Of a stretch of DNA of 64,000 nucleotides, positions 22,232 through 33,300 are shown one piece after another. Origin of the DNA: Ditylenchus dipsaci. Its lineage: Eukaryota > Nematoda > Chromadorea > Rhabditida > Anguinidae. The stretch covers positions 248,001-312,000 of the forward strand of contig SADC01000841.1 of NCBI GenBank assembly GCA_004194705.1. The letters run 5' to 3'. Both the position numbers and the translations under genes were made by a program. The number at the start of each line of letters is the position of its first letter. Within the stretch, counting starts at the first letter, position 1. A model generated the notes under the pieces. It had not been told where the DNA came from. It saw only the letters and a list, made by a program, of their open reading frames with translations, and ran no database searches.

Positions 22232-22545
22232 TTATCCAAAACATTTCACATAACAATCAATGGTGTCTTTTTCCGGTTCTCTTTTTTCTTGTTGTTGTAC
22301 CAGCAGTTTGAACATCACCCTCTTCTTCGTCATCAGTCTCAGAGGTAATGGATGTCTAATGGATGTCCCGCTTTCCTCATCGTCAAGAAAATTGCTGAGG
22401 TTACTTTCTGAGTCATCATCCTCTTCCTCTGATTCCATCTCTTCTTCATCTGAGGATTCATAGTCCGCCTCGTTATCAGTAAAATCTTTCATTCTCGGTT
22501 TCTTTGCTGGCAGTGGACGGCAGAGTGGAAGGCGAAACCTTGGAC
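22232..22545 (-). CDS. Unrecognised acidic protein fragment
   Basis: Minus-strand frame: a basic proline-rich start (RFRLPLCRPLPAKKPRM), then ESSDEEEMESEEEDDDSES, then a basic end (MTKKRVMFKLLVQQQEKR). An acceptor-like AG stands at the upstream edge (about 22546), and a GT follows IDC near the 3' end. The KKPR plus acidic tract layout suggests a nuclear protein. The gene or element it belongs to is unknown. Confidence 0.4.
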
Positions 22546-22888
22546 TGAGTTCTCACAATCTGTTTCCTAGTAATTCCATTCGCACCTGAAATACTTGACA
22601 TTGGTATTTATATATGGACATCAAACTAAAGGTTACCCTGGCAAAGCGGTAAAGATAAGCAAATGTCAAACTTGCAGATATATTTCATGAGCATGGCATG
22701 GACAATGTCTTCATCAATTTTTTGATTTGATTACTTTTTCGATTACTCATTAGTCTCAGCGGAACCTTCTTCTAAATTGATAACCTATTACGAAATCTCG
22801 AAAAGGGCGTCGGATCCCCTGGTGAGGCCAGACTCATCATCTTTCCTAAACAATGTGAAGACAATGACTGAGAAGCTTTCACAAACAA

Positions 22889-23494
22889 ATGACTGGACTT
22901 CATCTATTAGCAGAACCATCAGCTATGAAGGGTTCCAGGACAAAAAATTTTGAGCTAGGGGGGTTACTTCAGGGGGTTATTTCAGGGGGGGGGGTTACTT
23001 GGGGTTTTCACGTCGAGAACACGAATATGAAGTTATCTCCTCCTCCTAATCACTCCCGTGGGGAGGGATTCGTCACTGCAACCGATTCGAAAATGGCAGC
23101 AATAAGCGACAACGCTGATTTTGGCGTGTGTACTACAAAAAAATCCAAATCTCACAAAAGATTTAATTGCCAAACATGTGAAAGTTACAGCGCTAATGTA
23201 GGAAGCATAAGCGTCCCAACATCAAGCTTTGATGAAACCAATGAAGCTGTTTTTCATGGACAACACCAAGAAGCATGCAAAGTCTTTCCATTAGAGACAG
23301 TGAAAGCTTCAGATGTACACGTGCTACGAGAGCTAGACCTAAGACTACGGCAGAATGAGAGGACTCGGTACCGGCCTCACAAACGATATTTAAACATCCT
23401 TGCTTACGCCAAAAAAAATCTGTATATCAGACAGTGCGCGGAAGCCCTCGACAAAATTTTTCGTATTTTTTCAGGTTTTTGGGCCACCCTGTAG
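22889..23494 (+). other. Chimeric open frame of 201 codons, doubtful gene
   Basis: The first third overlaps a dispersed repeat also seen near 6140-6220 (CTCCTCCTAATCACTCCCGTGGGGAGG). The second part (from KKSKSHKRFNCQTCESYSAN) has non-repeat composition, with CxxC and a basic QNERTRYRPHKRYLN stretch. No family recognised. It could be a transposon-derived remnant in the space 3' of the kinase gene. Confidence 0.3.
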
Positions 23495-24387
23495 ATATAC
23501 ATACTGTAGATTTTAAAAGAGCCTCGGAAACGTTAAAATGCCGCACCGATGCCATTCACAGCACTGGTATATATGCCTGCGCTGTATATGCCTACAATCA
23601 TTTCATGCACAGTTTATAGCACGTCAACATTGGCTTCAGAAGCGGCGTGAAAGACAATGCCAAGGGTTTTCAAGCCAGAAATGTTGGAGCGAAAGGACAT
23701 TGTATTGCAGGAATTAATCAACGGCGTCAGGCGTGATAATCACCACACATTTTTCTTTAGGCTTAACCCTATTTTCGATGACTGCTAAAACAAATTAGGA
23801 TATTTAGGTGAATTGAATTCAAGGTTACTGTGTTTCACAAATTTTTGACTTCGATGAAGTATGTAAAGAGTATGGACATTTTGGTTTTTTAAATTTTTCG
23901 CGAATTTTTCTTTTAAATACAAAAAAATATTCTAGTATTTTATCGGTGTGAGTCAATATTCTATCGACTTAGAGTGGGGGTTTGAAAAATTAGAAACTGA
24001 TAAGAATTCTAACCCTTACTTGAATCCTCATCACTCCGCATCCTCACTTTAAGCCCTCATTTGCTCAGGGTGCAGAGTAAGAATGCGAAAGTTGTCATGA
24101 TTTATTATAGGTTCAAAAGGTATATTCCATTTATAATTTATTATTTGATGAAAGACTAGAAACAAAAGTCCAACACAACAAAACTAAAATTACACACATA
24201 TTCATCATACTCCAGCAAGCAGGGTATTCCAACAGTAAATATTTTTGTTTGACAAGGTCCACACAATTTACAAAAAGGTGTCTTCCCCATTTTAAGCTTG
24301 TTGGTATTCTGCCTGGTACCATTGACCAACATCCGTAGTCTCGGTTTGTGACCGCACCAGAAATGGTTTGTCCTAAACATATAATTT

Positions 24388-27300
24388 TTATACTAGGAAT
24401 GCTGGTGAAATATGACCAACCATCAGGTCCTTGAATTTGGGTCGTTCAGCCATGTCTTTTTGCAAACAGTCTTTGATGAAGTCGCAGAACTCTTGGCTAA
24501 ATCCATTTGATGGCGAGAGAAGAGGCGGCTGCTCTTCACGTATTTTGACCATTAGTTCGAAGGGAGTGGAAGACTGGTAGGGGAATTGGCCAGTGGCCAG
24601 TTGCACCAAAGTTATTCCTGGAAGGAATAGGAAGTTAAATTCGTGAAATACCGAGGATAGTGTTTTTAACTGTGATTTTGGTTCACGATTCATAAAAATT
24701 AAATATTATCGGCCATTTGGAAACTTTTTAGAGTAGGGATATCTTGCCCCGGTAACTTTTTTATTTTTGAGCTGAGAAATGGGCTTTGCCTGAACTGTAG
24801 CTATTTCGAAAAAAAATTTCCAAAGTGTCATCTATGTTTTAAATTTTAATTGCATACCCAGTGACCAGACATCGGCTCTGACATCATAGCTAAAACAAAA
24901 ATGGATTTATCAATGAAGTATTGGTTGATAGACCTACCCATATCCACTCTCTGCATGTATTCTCTCTGGCTATAATCATCGAATAATGTAATTTTTCAAA
25001 GTAATCAATGGAAAACTCACGGCCAGATAAGCAGCACATCCAGCACTCATGGTGATAGCTTTGGAATCAATAAGTTTGCCGGAGATTCTGAAAAACAAAA
25101 AATACATCTGACAAATGGATGTTGGTTAATGAGATAATAACATACCCAAAGTCACATAGTTTCACATTTCCATACCAATCCCTTAAATTGTTTACCGTAA
25201 TGTGCGTGGTTTGTGATGCCGAATTTCTAAGTTCGATGTTCTTACAAAACTAAAGAATAATGATGCGCTCCTCTTCTTTTCAGTTTATATACTCAACACC
25301 GGAAATCACACGTCAAAAATTGGAGTTGTGCATTTTTAGGCTATTCAACAAATTTGCACCTTTTTACACCTTCGTCATACTGAGTACTTCAGTAACACCA
25401 CATGGTTACCATCTGCTAGGGACCACTGTTTGGGTTATACCATCTGAGTTTCGAATTTTATTGATAGAAGAAATGACAAACAGAAGCAAAAAACAGAAAC
25501 AAAAGAGCTACAGTCAAACTTCGATATAACGTACACCCGATATAACGTACACCTGGACCGGTCCCTTGAATAATGAACTCTGTCAAAATTACCCCGATAT
25601 AACGTACACCTGACCTGGTCCCCAGGGTGTAAGTTATATCGAAGTCTGACTGTGAATTAAAAATACATGGTTTTGAAATTATGGGCCAAATGCGATTTGC
25701 CCGGCTAGGTCAATTCGTCCACGGTCAATTCGATTACTACTCATTTGCGCAAAACTCATTTGCGCAAACTCATTTGCGCAAACTCATTTGCGCAAATTTT
25801 TTAAGGTTACAGGTTCGAATCCAAGTGGTAGCAGAAAGTATTTTTTCTTGAATAATAGCCATAAACTAGTTTTATAAGACCAGTGAACCTCAGGTTGGAT
25901 AGGAGGTCCACCTGGTACTTCTTTTGAATAGGCATATAGCTCCAGAATCCGATATTTGGATTAAGCTGAAAGTATTATAAAATCAATGTACCCTATCCAA
26001 AATTGTGTCCTGAACACGGTTTGTTACGACCAAAATGCTGTTTTAACCAACTGGAATATCAATACTGTGGGTAGTTACCCACTCCAAGGTGGTCGACCTT
26101 AAACTTTTGTGGATTATTGTGAGTAGACAAACAAATTTTGCATGCCTAAATAAATCCAAATAAAAAGCTTTTGGAACATGAAAAACGTAAAAAAATTTTG
26201 ATCCAAGTGGACGACCACTTGGTTTTGTTATACCTAGGTGGTCGTACCCTATAATAGAAATACCCTATAAAACGGTATTTTACCACTATCAAACCATTTT
26301 CAACATACCCGAATTAGTCCAGAAAACAAGTTTTAAGGCCCGAAAAAGTAAAAAAAGTTTTCGCTCCAGGTTTTTGCTCCAAGTGGACGACCACTTGGTT
26401 TGGTCGGTTAAGACTAAAAAATTAAAATTACAGCAAAATTTTTACTGAAAGTGAGAATCCAAAAAGTCATTGAATACACTGAAAGTGAATATAAGACTGA
26501 GAGGAAAATTTTTCCTATTGGGTACAACACTGAGAGTGAGAGTGAAAGGCATAGTGGGAGTGAGAGGAGAAACCACTAATTGGTTACCTCCCAGGACTGG
26601 GGTTTCTATTTCAAATCGTGTTCAGGACACGATTCTGAATAGGGTATTATATAGGGTTGTCAAACGTTCGAAATTTTCGAACGTTCGATTCGACGAACAT
26701 TCGAAGTTTGAAATTTTCGAACGTTCGGTTCGGTTCGAAGTTCGGGTTCGAAATTTTCGAACGTTTGATTCGAAGTTTGAATCATACAATTTTCACATGT
26801 TCGATTTATAAAGTTCTGATTATTTCAAATTGAAGCTTCGAATCTGACATTTATTCCATGCTGGTTTCATGATTCTGTAAATGTTCTTGATGCTTTTAGT
26901 TTAACAGTTATGGCGAGCGACGTTTGGGCAACTTTTGTGAAAAAGGGCGACAAGGCAGTTGCAAGTGTGGTGCTGAATATTCGCTTGGAAAAAGTGGAGC
27001 CACAACAGATCTATCTTCTCATCTACAATCTGCAAAACATAACGAAGCTATGGTAAAATTCGATGGTCCAAGCGCGAAGAAGGCACGAACGGAAACACTC
27101 CCTTCGATATTCAGTCCGAATTACTCGAAAGTATGACAATTCAAAAAATTTTAATTTTATTAACCTAGTTTATTAGATTCAAACGGATAATTTGAGAAAT
27201 GATGTGCTGAAGCTGATTGTTCAACATAATTTGCCATACTCGATTGCTGAATCGCCGTTTCTTCGTCATCTGATCAAAACTAACTATGGAACCTCAAAGG

Positions 27301-30300
27301 TGATTTTAGCAAGACTTTTTTAAAATGGGTTTCCCGTAACCTTAATTCAGCTACCTTCGCGTCACGATATTTCCTCAGAAGTGCCGAAAAAAGTTGAGGA
27401 ATGCAAAGAAAGTCTCAGGAAATTTGCAAAGAATCAATATATTTCAATCACCTTGGATGAGTTCTCGCACAGGGAGCACTCACTACTATGGTACGGCTTA
27501 TAGTTTCTGTGAATTCTCTCTGGAATAGCTTTTTTAACATCACTGGGAAGAAGAAAACTTTGGATACTGCACTCGTGTTCTGGCAGTTCGGTCCTTTACT
27601 GAAAGACATGATGCTGTCAATATTGCAAGTCAAGTGAGCTGTGCTTTGGATGAAATTCAAATCGCAAAGCAAAATGTGGTCGCTGCGACTCGTGATGGAG
27701 CGCCAAACATGGTCGCAGGCTGTCGTGAGGCCAACATAAAGAGGTTTGCGAATCTGTTTATTTTCTTGCGCATTCGAATTACCTGTAGCTATTTTACATT
27801 TAGTATTCATTGCTTCTGTCATGTATTGCACCTCGTTGTTGGAGACGCTGTCAAACGAGTAGAAGTGGAAAGTCTAATTGAAAAAGCTAACACGGTGGCC
27901 AACACGTTCCATCGAACTCCGACTGCAACTACAGCCTTTAGGAAAATTCAAGGCGACAACTCAACGCTTTTGAAACAGGTTGGGATTTCGACAAATTATT
28001 TGAAATTTTGATAATATTTCCAGCAAGTGCCTACTCGTTGGAATTCTACACTTGAAATGCTGCGTTCACTACTTTACCACCGTGAGAGTCTCAAACGATA
28101 TTCCGAGCAGTTTCCAAGCTCGACAGCTGCTAAACATATCAAAGCAATATCTGATGGTGATTATGATGAAATACAGTCGCTTGTTTCTGTGCTTGGACCT
28201 TTTGAAGACTGCACAAAAATGGTATTTGGTTAAGCTTAAGCTCTGATAAAAAAGTCGTCTTAGGCTTCATACCAAAATGCCTGCGTGTCCTGCTACCCAT
28301 ATTTCGTGAAAAAGCTTAGTGAACATCTTGACGGCGACATGAGCGAGCTTGCATGTGATCTTCAAGGAAGCCTGATGGAACGAACTAACGAATTGCTTAA
28401 CAATGTAGAAGTGGAATTAGCTGCTTTCTTAGATCCACGACTGTGTTTCAGGTAGTTCAACACATAAAATTTTGGATCGAAAGTTTTATCAAAATCATTT
28501 CAAGACAATCGGTTTACTCAAGAAACAAATGGGCATTAATCAAAGAGAAAGTACTCGAGCTGTTAGTAAAATCTTACCCGGGTGTGTGCTTGAAAGAAAT
28601 GACATAAAGTAATATCGAATTTCAGGAGGAAGTGAAGAGTGCCAGGCAGCTGAGAGAAAGAGATCAAGACACCGTGGAATGTGGGATGAAGAAGAAGAGG
28701 ATGTTGATAGACTGGATCTTTCTAGTGCGGACAGATTCAAGGTTTGTCTTGGCAGCAATTTATCACAAAAACCTTTCTTTCAAAGGATGAAGTCGACCGT
28801 TATCTGAATGAGCCAAAGTTGCCAACGCCAAACCCGGATTATCATGGCCATGATGACATATTTAAATGGTGGCAGAAGAATTCTCCAAAATTTCCTGATC
28901 TCGCAATTCTGGCTCGTAAATACTTGTCCATTTCGTTATCCAGCGTTGCATCAGAAAGGTGTTTTTCCAAAGCTTCTCTTCTCTTCGCTAACTCTCTTCG
29001 ATCCGTCTACCAAAAGATGCTGCAGCCAACCTTCTTCACATCAAAACCGGGCTGGCGGATTCAGTACTAGAGGATGCCAGAAGCAAGAATACTGAAGAAC
29101 CGGAAGAAATCATCAATATTTTAATGGAAAATTCCGTAGATTTCGAAGAATTTTGATTTATTTGGTTGTTATAGTTTAATAAAGGTCACGAAATTGAAGT
29201 AAAATTGAAGTAAACATGACGTGCACACAGTTTTTTCTTTTGACCTTAAATGGAAATTGCACATTGATTACTCTCGAAAATTGCTTCGATGAAATTATTT
29301 TCTTTGTTCAAGGCTATTCGCTCAAATAACCCAAAATTTCTCAGCCAAATGTATGTATCGTATGTTCGACCAATACTTGAATTTAACTCTATTATCTTTA
29401 ATCCGAGCTATGCTAAGGAAATAAAAAAATTAGAAAAAGTTCAATCGATGGCAGTTAATATAATATATTACCGATCATTAAGAGTCAATTACCCCAAAAA
29501 CCATCTTATGAAAAATTGCTAAAAATATTAGGTTTAAAATCTCTTCAATATAGACGAACAGTACTTGACTTAGTTTTTTACCACAAAATTGTACTTAAAC
29601 TTGCCATTGTTAATTTAAGTCATATGCCAGTCTTTAAACCTTCTATAACTAGAGGGTTAGATTCTAAATTATCTCTTCCAGTGTGCAAAACTAATGTTAG
29701 ATTCAACCACTTCTGTATTAGAGTCTCTAAGCTTTACTATAAATTACCTATGGATGTTATTTCTTCCGGAACTATCCAATTGTTTAAAATGAATTTAGAG
29801 AAAATAGATCTTATGAAAATCGTTGATTTGTAATAGTTGCGTGATTGTATGTTTGTTATTGCTGTGTGCTTAACTTACTTTTGCGTAAACAAATAAATAA
29901 ATAAAATAAATAAATTATGACTAAAATTATAAAAATATTTGGTAAAAAGTTCTAAATTTCCCTAATTACACGTCCGATTCGAATTCAAGAATTTTCGAAT
30001 CGAGCGTTTGGTTCGAAGTTTGAATTCGAAAATTTTGAATCAAACGTTTGGTTCGAAGTTTGAATTCGAAATTTTCGAATCGAACGTTCGGTTCGAAGTT
30101 CGAGTTTGAAATTTTCGAATCGAACGTTCGGTTCGAAGTTCGGGTTCGAAAATTTTCGAACGAACGTTCGGTTCGAAGTCGAACGTTCGAAAAATCTCGA
30201 ACATTTGACTCGAAGTTCGAAATCGAACGTTCGATTCGACAACCCTAGTATTATACCTTCAAAGTTATTCCAGTGAAGAAAAAATAATTTCTGCTACCGC

Positions 30301-33300
30301 CGGATTCGAACCTGTAACTTCAAAAATTTGCGCAAATGAGTTTTGCGCAAATGAGTTTGCGCAAATGAGTTTTGCGCAAATGAGTTTTGCGCAAATGAGT
30401 TTGCGCAAATGAGTAGTAACGGTCAATTCGTCCACGGTCAATTCGTCTACAAATTTTTTTTAAATTTATCTTTTTTGTCTTGTGAAGAAGTTATGTTATT
30501 TTGAATATTTTTCTGTGATTCAAGCTAATCCTTATGATGAATCCGAACCCTCACTCCTAAAACCTAGTGTCCAATGAGCGGATTTTTACCGTCACTCTCA
30601 TTGTTCATTGGACACACAACAAACCTTTCACTCTGACTTTGACCCAAACTGAGCCAAGTTCAAATTGGGCAAATTAATGCAAATTGTGCCAAGATATTGA
30701 GTTAAACAGCTCGGGTACCAGTGCAATATTTTTTTCTTAGAATTTTATTCTACTTTTTTCTGTGCTTTATAGACATAATTAATATTTTTTACATTCTCTT
30801 TGAAAAAATTTCAGATTGTGACTAAACCACATCAAACCAGCGCCCGAAAATCGACCCACCCTAACCCTAATTCTTGGGTAGGTACCTCCTGGTCAGGTGG
30901 ATATCCACCAAGATGACCTGAAAATAATTTTTTCCAAAATCGAAAATAAAGTATGCTATATCCTTTGTAAAAAGTGTGATGAATCTTGTTTGACAGGATC
31001 AAAAATTCGATTTCAACCACTCGAACCCACTACCTGGGGTAGGTACCACCTGGATGACCTAAAAAATTAAAATGTCCTAAAAACTAAAAATAACCATCAT
31101 TCCTTACTTAAGTTGTATAGGGAGTTAGGTTTGTTAGGACCAGAATTGCGATTTTACCACTCTGATACCTGGGGTCCATACCTCCTGGTCAAGTAAATGT
31201 CCACCTGGATTGCCTAAAAATGAAGGTAAAAAAAATTTACACTCAGTGTGACTCGAACCAGCAACTTCGGTGGCGTTTATATGAAGATCTATAGCAGCCC
31301 CTCTCCAATTTAGACAAGTGGTCATCCACTTGGGTCAAATATTTTTTTTACTTTTTCGGGTTCCAGAACAATTTTTCTGCACTATTTCGAGCGTGCGGAA
31401 GATGGTTTGACAGTGGTCAAATCATGTTCTAACGAGAAATTTCGAGTTATCACAAACTCTTGATTTTGATAAATCAATAGTTCATAATAACTCAAAAATT
31501 TCTCGATAAAACATGATTTTACCACTGTCAAAGCATCTTCCGCACGCTCGAAATAGTGCAGAAAATTGTTTTGGAATCCGAAAACGTAATAAATTTTTTT
31601 TGACCGAAGTGGACGACCATTTGATTTTTTTTGGTACATGAGACATCCAGCAAAACTGTCACATAGGAAAACATAATTTGAATTTTTCATTGCTTACTCA
31701 GGGCACTGTTTCAGGCAAGAAATCTATTCCCATCTGATTGATTTCTCAAAATTTGGATTTCCTTTGGATTCCGAAATTTGAAACTTCTATCCCTACTGAA
31801 ATCACGTTTAGCAAGATTTACGAAAACTATAAGCATATCATCAAAAAGTAGTTTACCGGTGTGAAACTATCTTTAGAACCAAAAACGAGAAAAAAAATCG
31901 ATCCAAGCAAGTGGATGACCACTTGGATTGGTTGGTGTGTGGATTATCCAGCAGAGCTGAGGCTAAATCACAGAAAAAAATTCAAAATAACATAACTTCT
32001 TCACAGTTAAATTGAAAATAATTTTGTGGACGAATTGACCGTGGACGAATTGACCTGTGGACGAATTGGCAGCAGGCCGATTTGCCAAACGCGTGGATAC
32101 TCTTAGAAAATACAGTCCTTTTTTATCCCTTTTCAAAAATCAAGCTTTTTCAAAAATCCCTGTCCTTAAATCGAGGTTTTGCTTTTTAAATGATGAAAGT
32201 GCGTGATTAAAAAAAACGATCGGCAAATCATAATCTTCGCGATAGTTGGTGAACATAGACCAGTGGCGTGCAGCCCAAGCTCGTGAGAGCCTGCACTCTA
32301 CTGGAATATCCCTCTTGGGGATAGTATCCGGTGAAAGAAACACCAGCGAGGAGCTAGCACTCTATACCGTCGATCCCTCTCATTAGACACGGGTACAGGT
32401 TAACGCGCCGGGATCCACTGAAGTTTCAGTTGCAACCAGACTGTCAAAACAAAACTGGTAAAAAAAAGTGTCGGACCCTAGGAGGGAACGAACTTTTTGG
32501 GGTGTCCTTAAATCGAGAGTCGACTGTACCATTAAAATTCCCACTGGAATGCCAGTAAGTCCAAAATTCCAGTGGATTACCAGTAGAATTCCAGTGGTAA
32601 ATTAGTGGATTTCCACCCAATTGCCACTTGTATCGAAAATTCCAGTGGATTGCCACTGGGATTCCAGTAGTAAATTGGTGGATTCCACTAATTTACCACT
32701 AAATGAGCGATTTATCACTGGAATGCCACTGAAGTTTCAGACTTTCTGGCATTCCAGTGGGATTTACTGACTGGCCAGTGGTCATTTAGTGGTATTATCC
32801 GTACAGTCAAATTACGTAAAAACAAATTACGTCGAATAACGTAACTCTTATTGACATAACTCTGAAGCCGATCCCTTGCAGTTACGTTAACGGAATTTTT
32901 GAGCGTATATGATTTTAGCCTTTTTTCTAATAATTTCTGAAAAGAATTTTGAAAATGTATGAGGGTTTTTCAAGATGGGTTTTATTGCTTAATGAATGCA
33001 ATGCTGCTTTTGATTTTTTTTCACAAACAATGTCCTGTTTTGATAACCAGTGGCGTACGCAGCAATTTCTAACGGGGGCAACAGTGGCAAATTGGTGGAT
33101 TCCACCTTTTTACCACTAACTTTATGGGTAATTCAGTGGTTCCCCACTTTTGCCACTGGAATTCCAGTGGAAATCCACTGGATTTCTAGACTTAGTGGAT
33201 TTCCAGTGGCAGTTTGGGGGCAGCCCAATGGAATTAATTACCTGTGAAATGTGTTCTTTCAGATGCTATGAAGCATGTTTTCAAAACATTGATGTAAAAA

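Larger units (their letters stand above)
26652..30247 (+). mobile_element. Autonomous-type hAT transposon, 3.6 kb
   Basis: Termini TAGGGTTGTCAAACGTTCG and complement CGAACGTTCGATTCGACAACCCTA-type right end; exact 8-base duplication GTATTATA (26644-26651, 30248-30255). Both subterminal regions are dense arrays of TTCGAACGTTCGGTTCGAAG-like iterons (26660-26790; 29975-30240). It carries a hAT transposase and, behind it, a LINE 3' fragment. Confidence 0.93.
25734..30419. mobile_element. Nested element with CATTTGCGCAAA iterated arms
   Basis: Left arm TACTACTCATTTGCGC plus four iterated CTCATTTGCGCAAA units; right arm the complement with six units, ending GAGTAGTAA. Just inside both arms is an inverted tRNA-like B-box segment, GTTACAGGTTCGAATCC, followed by a conserved GTAGCAGAAA. 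The interior includes AAGTGGACGACCACTT copies (near 26207, 26380) and is split by the hAT element at 26652-30247. Confidence 0.75.
25690..32085. mobile_element. Outer element with GGTCAATTCGTCCAC iterated ends
   Basis: The left edge reads GGTCAATTCGTCCACGGTCAATTCG (25708-25732) and the right edge carries three complementary units (GTGGACGAATTGACC, 32035-32065). A further pair of left-type units at 30421-30450 continues the interrupted left arm, followed by the subterminal TTGTGAAGAAGTTATGTTATT, whose complement is at 31985-32015. So the element at 25734-30419 is inserted near the left end of this one. Exact termini and duplication not resolved. Confidence 0.65.

Noticed and set aside
27448..27831. 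127-codon minus-strand frame
   Set aside because: It is antisense to the hAT transposase, which has recognisable motifs on the plus strand.
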